DNA from: Rotaria socialis | Taxonomy: Eukaryota; Rotifera; Eurotatoria; Philodinida; Philodinidae | DNA: 64,000 bases | Direction of reading: 5' to 3' | Assembly: GCA_905331475.1 (NCBI GenBank) | Contig: CAJNYU010004323.1 | Location: 1 to 64,000 of the forward strand | In this document: piece by piece, positions 23,063-33,898 of the stretch | Numbering within the stretch: the first letter of the stretch is position 1 | How the letters are laid out: each line of letters begins with the position of its first letter | Program-made: the position numbers and the translations under genes | The notes under the pieces: generated by a model | What the model was told of the DNA's origin: nothing | The model's input: the letters and a program-made list of their open reading frames with translations, nothing else | The model's database searches: none

Positions 23063-23137
23063 GGGGTGTGGGTGTGGGTGTTCTTTTAAACAATACTCAT
23101 ACTCACAATCACAATCACACCCACACCCACCCACCCA
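23061..23137. repeat. Two telomere-like tracts, head to head
   Basis: 23061-23080 reads GTGGGGTGTGGGTGTGGGTG on the + strand. After about 35 bases of mixed spacer (which itself has TCACAATCACAATCA units), 23116-23137 reads CACACCCACACCCACCCACC, the opposite strand of the same repeat. G-rich then C-rich is the arrangement expected where two chromosome ends meet. Confidence 0.8.
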
Positions 23138-23568
23138 AGTTGAGTCATGCCTTTCTTTGTTCTGTACATTAGTCAATCAAAAGCATGACTTCATAGTCAT
23201 TTTGTCAACAAAAATTGATTCATATTTACTGTATCTAAATATTGATTTCGATATGTTTGCTGGGAAGTTGGAAAATACCGATTTCTTTGAATGTTTGCAC
23301 AAGAAATATACAACAAAGCTGGGAATCGGGTAGGCAGAACAAAGGTGAACTTCAAACTAATCCCCTGTCAGCTTTCCAAGTAGAATGTTAATGAATATGA
23401 ATCACTTGTTTCACTCACACTCTAAAATCTATCGGTCTGTTGGAGTGTAGGTGCCTTCAAAGTAAATAATTACCCATACCTACATCCTCAAGTTACAAGT
23501 AAAATACATATAACAAGAATACATTTTTAAATCCATTTTCTCTTGAAACTAACGAAATTTATTCAGAG
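23138..23568. other. Intergenic between telomere-like tracts and RING gene
   Basis: No gene seen. It probably holds the 3' untranslated region of the minus-strand RING gene. Confidence 0.4.
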
Positions 23569-24822
23569 TCAAAAAAAAATATCGTTCTCATCGTTTGTCA
23601 CTGGTATGACTGGTGGAACAGGATTTAAACTGCGTCGCAAACAAAAAGCCAGAAAAAAAGTAGTCCAAGCAAGACAAGTTGCAGTTAAATAGGGAGGTAT
23701 ACAATAGATATAGAGTCGAATAAGTAACAACGAGAATTTCATAAGAAGAAAAATGGCAATATAATATACTGATAGAACAGTGGGCGTTTCAGACATTTCA
23801 AGAAGGTCAAGTTTGAAAAACGGATATGCTGATTGGTAACAAATGCTGACGAGGCTAACAAAAATAATGATTGTTGTATCATGAAACGTTTGAAATAAGA
23901 CAGGTAGACCGAAAGTCAGCAGACCACTGTATACAAGGATTTGGGTACATGCTAAGTAAACGGATGCTTTCATTCTCTGTAAAATTGTTGCTGAAATGGA
24001 AATGATTAAAAATGTGACAACAGAAACAAAACCTATGTAAAACAGCATAATTAAGATGTGCGGTACTGTTTTCGGATTTCGTAGTAGTAAAAGGAACATC
24101 GAAGATAGACGGTAAAGCAAACTACCTTGGCGAGATTCGAAAACACGTTGGAGTCCAGGAAGACTAATTGTTGGTGGATTTGCTATTTCTTCCATAGATC
24201 GTTGGTACCATGCAAGAAGCAAATTTCTACCAGTCGTTATCTCCCCAGTGGCAGTCGTATTATTGACTCCATTTTCTGTATCCCGAAGTTGTGGTAACAG
24301 TCGGCTAAGCATCTGCTCGAGACATGCTTGAGAGTGACTTTCGAACAATGTCCGCTCTACAGCACATTCACACCAATTACATTTCAGAACTGTAGGTTGG
24401 CACAATAATTGATGTTCATCGATCTGATTTACGAGCACGAGTTCTTCACATGTAGTGCATCGTTTAGTTCGAAATATGCAAGCGACGTGTTCGTGCTGTT
24501 CCAAGGAATCATACGACAGAATTTGTGTACAACCAAATGAAGTATTACGACAGCGAATACGTAAACGGCCGACAATGGATTGAATATGTGGAGGAGCTCG
24601 ATTGATTTCGAATGGAGTGCAGCGAAACGGGCACGTAGTTGGATTTATTTCAAGGCACTTCTGAATGCACTTACAGCAAAATAGATTTTGACAAGAAGAA
24701 CAGCTGACTGGTTTCCATAGAAGACAATGACAAATTGGACAGAAATATTCATTCGGTACAAGAAAGTCATCGTTGACGATACGCTCTCGGTCGATGTAGC
24801 TTTCGTCTGAATCCATGATCAA
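23569..24822 (-). CDS. Membrane RING-type E3 ligase with TRAF-like zinc fingers
   Basis: A single-exon protein of 417 residues. A RING finger spans residues 28-68 (CPIC, then C44, C49, C52, C64, C68). It is followed by TRAF-type zinc-finger sequence at about 91-167 (CRNTSFGCTQ, EQHEHVAC, CTTCEELV, IDEHQLLC, CNWCECAV, FESHSQAC). After a hydrophilic linker come about five hydrophobic spans (257-280, 288-310, 315-335, 350-371, 378-395) and a short acidic tail ending DENDIFF. Expected role: ubiquitin transfer at an internal membrane, with the fingers choosing the partner. The RING plus TRAF-finger pair is typical of bdelloid and other invertebrate expansions; the multi-pass membrane part is unusual. 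ATG at 24822 is followed by another at codon 3. No intron is needed. Confidence 0.8.
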   Translation of the reverse strand: MIMDSDESYIDRERIVNDDFLVPNEYFCPICHCLLWKPVSCSSCQNLFCCKCIQKCLEINPTTCPFRCTPFEINRAPPHIQSIVGRLRIRCRNTSFGCTQILSYDSLEQHEHVACIFRTKRCTTCEELVLVNQIDEHQLLCQPTVLKCNWCECAVERTLFESHSQACLEQMLSRLLPQLRDTENGVNNTTATGEITTGRNLLLAWYQRSMEEIANPPTISLPGLQRVFESRQGSLLYRLSSMFLLLLRNPKTVPHILIMLFYIGFVSVVTFLIISISATILQRMKASVYLACTQILVYSGLLTFGLPVLFQTFHDTTIIIFVSLVSICYQSAYPFFKLDLLEMSETPTVLSVYYIAIFLLMKFSLLLIRLYIYCIPPYLTATCLAWTTFFLAFCLRRSLNPVPPVIPVTNDENDIFF

Positions 24823-27124
24823 TGAACAGTCTACAATGAATAATAGAATTTATATTACGAAATTAGTCATGCAACCGGTTGGATATCAGTATGTACGAAT
24901 TCCATTCCGCTTTGTCCCTATTGAACTGGACTCATGCGCACAGAATCTAGTTTATGTCGATTATATCGAACTGTAATGTCTTATTATTGACGTATACTAC
25001 TCTATCAAAACAAAATATTTACTGAATAGAAAAGCACTAGTAATCGAAGAGGCAATAATAAGATAATCATAGTATATTCCGTTCAAAACTATATTACTTA
25101 TCAATAGTATAGAAGTACTCGACTGAGAAGATCATTATGAATTGAAAAAAGAAAAATACTAACCATCTAACTATATAAAGATTAGTCAACTGATACTAGT
25201 GCGTCATTAATTCGGAAAAAACCTTCAGCGATTGCCAATGATTAATTACTTCTCAGTGAATTAAGCCATTGCATGGTATTGTGAGAATATTATTGTAAAA
25301 CTCAATAGCGTATTGAGGATGCATCAGTGGGTAGATTTCGAAAAAAAGGAAAGTTCCCAGCTAAATATGCATACTTCAGAAACATTGGTAATTACCACAA
25401 TATTATTCACCTCTTGCCAAACGAAAATAAAGTCATTTCCTAGAAATTTCGGAGATTACTTACGTATGTTGTATAACAAATATAACCAAAAAATCTCGAA
25501 AGTAAATTAACGGCAAATTTCTTTTTGTATTTGAAACTGATTTCGGAATTTCCCGAAATTTTTCTTGTAAAGTATCTGACTATCCGGTATTTTCTTGTAA
25601 TTTTCTATAGAATGTAGTATCATATACGAAAAGTTTTGTTGGCACTCTTGTATGTCTTTTTATAGAGAAAGAGAGAGAAATTAGTTACTTTGTGAAATTT
25701 ACTTTTTTGCGTATCTGAACTTAACTCTCACCGAATCGTTTCGCATTATTTTTTTTAAACACTCATCACAGCATTGGATTAGTGAAGCATGAAATTTTGG
25801 AAGAGTAGCAAAGTCACAAAATAAGAAAAAAGATAAATAAAAAACATGATGTACGAACGGAAAAAACGAGTGACAAAAAAGGAAGAAAAAGAAAGAATCT
25901 TAACGAATGATTGATTTAACTTATCAATAATTAATATCTTTTTTATTTTGTAAACGACAACTTTATATAGGAGCAAACTAGGAAAAAACCTAAGGACGCT
26001 TGGAAAAAAATATATGTTGATATGAAAAATATCCATACAATAGGCAACATGACAAAAAAAAGGAAATGACAATATTACACATATATATGTATGAATCATA
26101 GTAGCACAGGAGAACAAGAGAGAGGGTGGGGAGGGGGGCGATAATCAAAAGAAAAAAATAATAACTTGAAGAAAGATGAACTAATAGTTGAATCAACTTT
26201 CAGTAATGTAGCCAATACATTCTTTTAGATAATATCTGATTGAGCAGTTGAAATAGCTAAAAATCAGACGCTTGTTGGTTAGGTATTTGATCTTCCTATC
26301 TTTTTGTTAATTTTTAAATTATGTCACTATTTACTCTGTCGGAAAATATGCTTGGGATATGTCAACTATAACAGAAGAAGCGCAACAGAATTGATTAGCT
26401 AATTCAGTGATCATTAGAGACCTGCGGGGAACTCCGACCCCGTCGGAGTCGGAGTCAGGATTATAACTATGTCTGACGAAATTTCGCTATTTTATATAAC
26501 AATATCTTTATCTTTCATATTATAAGAGGCAAAAAAGAAAGGTATCACTTATTTCTTACATTGAAAATGAGTTTCAGGACAAATAAGAACAAATGGGTCA
26601 TCTTGCAGCTACAAAATTCGAAAGATCAACTTAATAAAAATATATGAATCACGAAATATTTCAGCATCATCGAAAGTATTATAATTGTCGTCATCATCAA
26701 ATTTCGATTGCTGGGGCATAATAGATATCTATATCGAATCTGCAGATGAGGCTATGACTGTTTGTGACATTGAAACGGTTCTGTTTCTTCTATTCTCACA
26801 AAAGAGCTCTTTCAACAAAGTTACATTTTTTGTTAAAATAACTTTTGGTTGATTTTTTCGGAACATAAGTTGGTTCTTTTTTCCGATGTAGTATTCTTTG
26901 AAGCTGAAAATAATCTTTCGACTATTGTATCACAGGTCACCCGTTTCAATAATAAAATTTCGGAGTTTTTCGAAGTTTTCCGGAGTCGGAGTTGGACTTC
27001 AGATGTTTTTGGTAGATCCTGCCCTTTTCACTGAGTTTTATACATCACTCTGATTGTGTAAAACTGAGTTTCTTCAATAATTTCGGAGAATCGAGCTAGG
27101 TCTATGATTCACTATTGACCATAC
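24823..27124. other. Gene-poor AT-rich stretch
   Basis: No supported gene. GGAGTCGGAGT-like words occur near 26447 and 26983 in inverted and direct form, but no convincing element boundary was found. Confidence 0.45.
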
Positions 27125-27251
27125 AGAAATAAAAACCGAGAGAAAGATTATTCAATTGTACGAGCACGCTTTCGGCCATAAGGAAGCATGTGATGCCTTA
27201 TACGACTTTTCGAGAAATCGATTATGACCATTACGACGTGTTGGTAATAAG

Positions 27252-28520
27252 TAGACCTACGACAGTTCCATATTAGTTCCGATCTTTGGAACTGTGTCAC
27301 AAGTTCTTTGATCGGAACTGAACTGTTCGAACAGTTCCTCGGTAGGAACTGAACTGTGTCCAACAGTTCATCGGTAGGAACTGAACTGTTCGAACAGTTC
27401 TTTGATCGGAACTGATCTGTGTCATACAGTTCTTTGGTTGGAACTGAACTGTGTCATACAGTTCTTTGGTTGGAACTGAACTGTTCGAGCAGTTCTTTGA
27501 TCGGAACTGATCTGCTCGAACAGTTCTTTGATCGGAACAGATCATCAGATCTGAACTAAAACAGAACTGTCACACCCGTAGTCCGTTAAAAAGTTTATTT
27601 TCAAACAATATGCGCATTACTTGGAAACACACTACATCCTAGATTCATGATAGAATCGAAACTTTCCTTCGATTGTAGATTTTGTGAAAGTCACACATAC
27701 GTATGTATCGATGTTGTGGCGAAATTATTATTTTCAGGAACTCTACTGTTTCCAGCACAGGGACACAAACCCCCATTGCGTAAAAATCACATGTTGTCTC
27801 TTAAATATGTAAAGAGGGTGCTCTGTACAATGAGAAAGTTCGTATGTGTGTATAATCATTCTCGTTGGGTCAACCCTACTTTTTCTGCATGAAACAGAAT
27901 TCTAAGCATCTTTTGTTATGAACCCAACGCCACTTATCTTTGAGGAAAATCACCCCACAGTTCGACCTGAACACTATCGAAAAATTCACTAAGACACAGA
28001 AAATCTTTCAGATAACCATTCTCGTTGGGTCAAACCTACTTTTTCTGCATGAAACAGAATTCTAAGCATCTTTTGTTATGAACCCAACGCCACTTATCTT
28101 TGAGGAAAATCACCCCACAGCTCGACCTGGACACTATCAAACAATTCACTAAGACACAGTTCCTGAAAAGTAACTGTTTCGCGGGCACAGTTCCTGAAAA
28201 GTAACTGTTTCGTGGGCACAGTTCCTGAAAAGAAACTGTTCCGTAGGCACAGTTCCTGAAAAGTAACTGTTCCGTGGGCACAGTTCCTGAAAAATAACTG
28301 TTCGGGTTGACACAGTTCCCGGCCAAGAACTGTTCGGGTGGACACAGTTCCCGGGTAGGAACTGTTCGGAGGATCTGGTTCCTGGGCAGGAACTGTTCAG
28401 GGGATCTGGGTTCCCGACAGAGAACTGTGTATTCACTACAGTTCCTGGAAAGGAACTGTGTGTTGGATACAGTTCTTCGAAAAGATTCGGTTCAAAGAAC
28501 CGAGAGCTGTCGTAGGTCTA
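27252..28520. mobile_element. hAT-like element packed with ACAGTTC/GAACTGT repeats
   Basis: 1269 bp. The terminal inverted repeats are TAGACCTACGACAG (27252-27265) and its exact complement (28507-28520). The target-site duplication is GTAATAAG, 8 bp (27244-27251 and 28521-28528). The paralogous site at 3880-3887 carries GTAATAAG once, so the duplication is proven inside this window. About 290 bp at the left end and 360 bp at the right end are arrays of 30-36 bp units built on GTTCCN...GGAACTG or AGTTCCTGAAAAGTAACTGTT palindromes. The middle has a 143-bp direct repeat. No transposase frame, so non-autonomous. The 8-bp duplication and TAG ends suggest hAT. Confidence 0.9.
27857..28159. repeat. 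143-bp direct repeat inside the hAT-like element
   Basis: 27857-27999 and 28017-28159 are nearly identical (CATTCTCGTTGGGTCAA... to ...AAGACACAG), period 160. The second copy leads straight into the right-hand palindrome array, so the unit may be the normal junction between core and array. Confidence 0.9.
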
Positions 28521-28712
28521 GTAATAAGAATAATTACCCAATCGTACGCGCACCTTTCTCTATATGATATCAGTTTTACTGAACGAATTGTTAGCGGTTT
28601 GGTCTGGTTAGTGAATTCGGATAGAACAAAAATACAATGACTTTTGTCGACTGTACAAGCAACCACAAAGTTCAATTTGTTTTGTATTGCTATAAAAACT
28701 GCAGAGACAGAA

Positions 28713-29603
28713 ATGGATTACTCAAAAACTACGTGATTCGAAGATTTACCGGTAGAAATTTTGATGAAAATCTTTATTTATTTTACAGCTGATGAGATCT
28801 ATTGATTTTTCTCACAATTAAATAATCGTCTTAATTTAATTCTCAAATCATTACCAAACTTGGATCTTCTAACGAACAAATATTTCAATCCTTCTGTTCT
28901 TTCTTTGTTCTACTCATGTAATAAAATTTTTACCAGGTTTAATGGCTCATTTATGAGATGTAGCTGTCAATCCAATTTTATAAACGGTAGTAATTGTTTG
29001 TTTGAAATTTATCTAGCATGGGATAATGAAAGGTATTTTAATTACTTGAATCATATTGAAAACATAATTCGTCCTGATATTTGTTCTCGATTACAATCAT
29101 TAGTTTTACCAGCTACTTCACCTGAACTAACACAACTCATATTTCGTGATGAATTTCCTTGTTTAAGAATCTGTCATCTTGGTCAATACAAACCACTCAA
29201 TCTTCCATTAACGATGCCTATTCAACAGCGAAGTTTCAGTCAATTAAGTATACGAGAGCAAAATGGTTATGATTTAAAAACGATTTTATTCATTTGGTCT
29301 ATCTTGATTTCTCCTGTCATAATGAGATTCCTCCATTTATTTTCAGCGCTGGTTGCTTTCCATCTATGAAATGTCTTCGACTTGATTGCCTTGAAAATTT
29401 CATTTTTCACAGTGGTCAATTCGATTTCACTGCTGATCAATGTCGTGAACACGTTAAAATAATCAAATTCAGGGAAATTGTGGATTATCTACGCTATCGA
29501 TGTCCATTATTAGAAATAGTATCTATATGCAAGGATGTATGCGTTCTTCTGATTCTATAGGTAGTTTAAAGGAAATTACCGAGATGCATTATCTTTTCAA
29601 GTA
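28713..29603 (+). pseudogene. F-box/leucine-rich-like pseudogene, copy B
   Basis: Counterpart of 4074-5112. It begins MDYSK and has a TGA within the F-box region (about 28731), a TGA at about 28803, and a long open part from 28860 (NNRLNLILKSLPNL upstream; FNPSVLSLFYSCNKIF; ENIIRPDICSRLQSLVLPAT). A single-base change near 29313 shifts the frame before PPFIFSAGCFPSMKCLRL. A deletion relative to copy A removes the LLSLFPNLLQFY codons. The last ~30 codons of copy A are replaced by the right duplicated block. The two copies carry different lesions, so at least some decay followed duplication. Confidence 0.6.
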
Positions 29604-30462
29604 ATTACTTTGTCACACTGAAAATCCAGGATGCTCGAAACATATCTTCCAACATGTTTTCTTCTATTAATTCTATCAGTTTATATTTAGAATCGGCGGA
29701 TACAAGCTACACAAAGCTAACACTTGTATCAAAAGTATGAAAATTTTTCCTATTTTACAGTTCAAGAAAATAAGAATTGGTTGCTCTCTAGTTTCACTGG
29801 ATTGTATTGAGTTAGTTTGCCTGAAGCCGAGCAAAAACAAGATTCTACTCAAACAGTGAAGAATTCAAAAATTCAAAGTACAAAGAAAAAAGGCCATGTT
29901 ACGTGTTACATGATGTTCGTTAGTTCATCTTAAAATTCGGTTGTTGCTGTGTGAGGTGTTCAGCACAAGAAACTGTAATGAACATTTTTGGCAATCGTGG
30001 CTTGATGGATCGACGTAAATGTTTCTTATGATTTCTTCGCTTATTGACAATTGATGACATAGAATTTTCTCTTTGACTTCCACTGATGGAATTTATTTTA
30101 TTATTTATTGTGTCATTCATATGTCCGAATGATAATCGTAAACGATCGAGTGTATGTAAAAAATATTCATATCGCTGATTTAATGTATCAATAGCTTTTT
30201 CATAATGTAAATTATCAGGATTTATTTTTTCTGATGCATGCACAGAAGAATAATTCATATTCCTAGCAGATTGATTATTATAAAGATTCGTAGCAATAGT
30301 TAAATTGTTGTTCGCATACTCCGAGCAATATATTTTAAAAGCATTTCGTGACAAAACGAATGGATCCATTCGAATTTATAAAGAAAAAATGGAGATAATA
30401 AGTTACATTTCTTTTCAAAAGCGCGTTAATTCGAATTAAAAAAATATTTCACTACAATAGCA
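29603..30462. repeat. Segmental duplication, right block, copy B
   Basis: Counterpart of 13290-14119. It follows the left block directly. It ends at CAATAGCA (30462) and continues as ordinary sequence, whereas copy A switches to telomere-like repeats at the same base. Confidence 0.85.
29920..30369 (-). CDS. Conserved hypothetical protein, copy B
   Basis: 149 codons, intact, paralogue of 13576-14025. The C-terminal 60 residues, including the basic NKRRNHKKHLRRSIKPRLP segment and the MFITVSCAEHLTQQQPNFKMN tail, are almost unchanged. Residues 18-55 differ most (ANNNLTIATNLYNNQSARN against ATNNLTAIATHYNNQPAMN). Function unknown. It lies tail-to-tail with the F-box remnant. Confidence 0.6.
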   Translation of the reverse strand: MDPFVLSRNAFKIYCSEYANNNLTIATNLYNNQSARNMNYSSVHASEKINPDNLHYEKAIDTLNQRYEYFLHTLDRLRLSFGHMNDTINNKINSISGSQRENSMSSIVNKRRNHKKHLRRSIKPRLPKMFITVSCAEHLTQQQPNFKMN

Positions 30463-30496
30463 TTGTTATAAATTATTCTTCTTCAAATATATTTCC

Positions 30497-30790
30497 TTTT
30501 TGTGTACTCAAAAAGTGAGTACACTACTAAAATCGGTCAGTGTGTCCAGCCGTTTATTCGATAACTCTTCATAATTACATTCGATTGAGTTGAAATTTTG
30601 TGCACAGAATTGTCTCGTCAATATCTAGGTCGAGTTCGAAGATGAGAATGATCCGTCAAGAAATGGATGAGTTATCGAAAAAATTGTCATTTTTGATTAG
30701 ACCATCCCTGAGGCGGAGTACAGGGATTTTTCAAAAACGAAACCATTTCTCAGAACTATCCACAACATATATAAATCGACTCAGTTTTCA
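30497..30790. repeat. Dispersed repeat with GTGTACTC hairpin, copy 1
   Basis: Begins TTTTTGTGTACTCAAAAAGT with GAGTACACTA completing a stem (GTGTACTC/GAGTACAC). It shares with 61966-62185 the words ATCGGTCAGTGT, GAGTTATCGAAAAAATTGTC, GACCATCCCTGAGG and ATATAAATCGACTCAGTTTT in the same order and spacing. No coding frame is conserved. Confidence 0.75.
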
Positions 30791-31191
30791 ACGCTGATTC
30801 CGAATTTGATACTAGTTTTGAACTAAATCGTAGCTTTCTAACGAAACATCGCCTGAAAAAGGTCTAAAAATGCACAAAAACTGCATCCAGGAACCAAATT
30901 GCCTAGTTTTTCAATATCATTTTGGTGTTCAGACATTCTAGAATGACTCACATGTCCCATGCACTTCACATAACTCTCGGATAAAATCCAAAGTTTTCAC
31001 ATTTATTCCTTTTGTTTATCGAATATTCTTTCTTTTTGTTAACACCGAATCATATAAAATTAGATCGATATCTTCAAGTTAAACGAAAACAAGAATAACA
31101 TGAATCTCCTTTTATTGAGTTCCCACAACAATTATAATAATAACAACAACAAAAACACATATTCCAAATAGGAAATAGTCTCTTATTTGCT

Positions 31192-32278
31192 TTAGGTTAC
31201 CAAACGATACGTTATATAACGACCAGCTGTTTCCGATGTTCGAGTAATACGTACTACCTAAAATTATCAAATTAAATCTCACTTACGTTAGCATGATGAA
31301 AAACTTACTTGACCCCGTTTCAAACCAAAATATCGAGCAACAGGATCGCCATATTGAATACGTGGCAACTGACTTTCTTTCAAACGGCTACATTAAAAGA
31401 AACTTTTCGTATGTCTAAAACGAAACATGTATTTTCTTACTATCGTGCTAATAATTCTTGTTTCTCTTCTTGTGTTAATATGACATGTTTTGGAACAAGC
31501 TAAAACAAAATATTTTATTGTTTAATATTCTTTCAAAAACAAAATTAGCTTACATTATGTTCAGTGATATTAATTAATAGTTCACTTTCAAGAAAAACTT
31601 GAAATGAAAAACTTTTATTCTGCAATTCATTAATTAGCTTTAAAGAAAAAGCAATTCTTATAGCAAAAGTAGTAAAGATTTAATATATTACATACATCAC
31701 GAGCTGCTGGTGTTAAACCAGTTTGTACAACAAGAATTGAATGTGGAATACTTTCTTCTTGCATTTTTTTAAAATAATCTTTTATTCTATCGACACCAAT
31801 CTTTGGTTGATCAGGAAATTGAACAATCATTGTATCTGTTGGATCATCATTATGAGCAACCATTACTATTAATTGAGATCGTGCTGGTTTATTTTCACTA
31901 GAAAATATGTTCGTAAGAAAAGATCTTACTTTGTCTTTCAAAGTAGAAATAATTTACCTTGGTTTATCACCAAAAACAGCCTTGAATTGATCAAGTGTTT
32001 GATCAAGTTCATCTTGACTTACAAGATAACCTCGATCATGACACATCTATGAAAATAGAATAATACAGAAATTTCGAAGAGAAAAAATTGTAACACGAGT
32101 GTAAGTTCACATGCAATCCATTTGATAGCGACATACGTCAAAAAACTTTTTTTTTCGAATTAAACAATAGCACGACTTTTCAAAAGGAATCAAAAAAATT
32201 TGCTCCATTAAGTTATTCTACCTGTAGAACTGTCTTTCGAATACGCCATAATTTGTAAGTTTCAGCTTCATCATCCAT
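31192..32278 (-). CDS. POLR2E: RNA polymerase subunit RPB5/RPABC1, seven exons
   Basis: Exons (minus strand) 32278-32222, 32046-31958, 31897-31696, 31637-31554, 31499-31441, 31387-31309 and 31257-31192 join in phase through short GT-AG introns. They give 211 residues, against 210 in human RPB5. The N-terminal part has [33 protein letters not shown] and [13 protein letters not shown], with [18 protein letters not shown] in the jaw domain. The C-terminal assembly domain has [36 protein letters not shown] and [17 protein letters not shown]5 is shared by RNA polymerases I, II and III and sits at the DNA-entry jaw. This is a housekeeping gene with no visible defect and the best eukaryotic anchor in the window. 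Confidence 0.97.
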
Positions 32279-33898
32279 TTTACTGTGTTCGTTTGAACAA
32301 CTGAAATACAATAGCCGCTTATACGTTGAGTTTGATTGGTTGATCGTATCCACCAATAGATATCGATGGATTTTATACTCCATCTCGTGTTTCATTTTAA
32401 CCAATCAAATCGCATTCCACATATACCTGTTTTCTATCTTCTTGTCATTTTGTATTTTCTGTGGTATGGTCCCAAAATGATGCGACAGTCTGTGCATACA
32501 CACATATACAATGATCAATAAACGACCGAACCAACATAGCTTTTTTCGTTTTGTAGTGATTAGAAGATTCCTTAGTAGAGATAATTAAAATTATAATGTA
32601 CGAATCCAAAACACATGGTTTTGGTTTAACCGTTTTTGCAAACGATCTCGATCTTTTTCTACATCAATAATTTAAATTTAGTGCAGAATTGAGAAGGAAT
32701 AAAACATTCGCAAGTAGAATCAACAAGATAATAAATTTTAAGGAGTGCAATAATTCATTAAAATTGCTCAAATGAATTATTTCAAAATGTAGTTTTATCG
32801 GTAGTTTCTTTCAAAATATCAATTTTTCGTATGACTTGTAGCGTGAAAGATTTTTGAAACATCACTGAGTTCATACGTTTAATAAAATTGGAACCAGCTT
32901 TATTATTACTGACTCAACTGAGCAGGATATCATTAAACGAATTTGGCTTCACATATAGTTTCTCAAGAAGTGCTGTGAAGTCTTATTATTTGTAGAAAAA
33001 ATGTGAACAATCATTTTTGTCCATAGTGTGAGCGAAATTTTCATTTAAAAGTTGAATATTCTGTAACTTATTTAACACTCAAATATGTCTATTGAATTTC
33101 TGATTGCTACATTCTCAATGTAGATAAATTTCAAATATTCATTCGTTTTACATTTTTTAATTCATGAAGATAGCGTCCTAATCAACATCACATTTGAAGC
33201 ATTCAAGATCAATATTTTCTTATTCATGTCATTATATTGCCATGTTTGGATTTTCAATGCGGTATCTCAATTGCCTCTAAAATACACGCGCTTCATTGTA
33301 ACCATGCGTGCCCTTGAACCTTTTTAATAACTTATGTACACGACTTATAAGACATCAAATAGGAGATCATTTTTAAAAAATTCTTTAGCTCTAGATTCTA
33401 TTTTATTAAAGCAATGTGTTTTTCCCAGATTAATTTTCAATTGGAAAAGAAATCCTAATCATTTTTAAGAAACATTCAATACAAACTCTGTTTCGAAAGA
33501 TAATTGAATATTAATCAAATAACTCATAGTTTATTCTCTATTTAGCATTTTTCTTCTCTCTGATTAGAATCCCATTCTTCTTCGTATTCGAATATATCAG
33601 TTTCATATTATGAAGAGCAATATTCTTTACATCACAAGTCAAATGGCACAAAAAGAAACAGCAGTTATTGCTTTAGTTTCATTTGAGTCACAAATATAAT
33701 TTTCTCGTAGATAAGAAACAAAGTAAAATTCTTATAATCATTTACGATTTCGCATGAAACTTGATGATGTTGGGTTTCGTCAAGAACAGCTACTATCTTG
33801 CATCTCAATATCGTTCTGCTATGTCTACGATGAAATAGATACATGCGCATGTTAATATATATTCTAAGCGATAGAAAGAGCTAGCTAAGTCTTAGTAA
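32279..33898. other. Intergenic, upstream of RPB5
   Basis: Should contain the RPB5 promoter. No further gene seen. AT-rich throughout. Confidence 0.45.

Larger units (their letters stand above)
27125..29603. repeat. Segmental duplication, left block, copy B
   Basis: Direct-orientation counterpart of 3762-5022. Similarity runs 27125-27251, is interrupted by the transposon 27252-28520, resumes at 28521 and ends at about 29603, where it joins the right block without the 8.3 kb found in copy A. Confidence 0.85.

Noticed and set aside
26400-27040. Possible element bounded by GGAGTCGGAGT words
   Set aside because: The words are short, ends do not pair well and no target-site duplication was found.
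28094-28500. CRISPR-like regular repeats at about 30-36 bp spacing
   Set aside because: Units are contiguous palindromes without unique spacers, inside a transposon of a eukaryotic genome.
27297-28567. Repetitive frames such as NCSNSSVPTKEL and FRNCA repeats
   Set aside because: They are readings of the palindrome arrays inside the hAT-like element; repeat length is not kept in frame.
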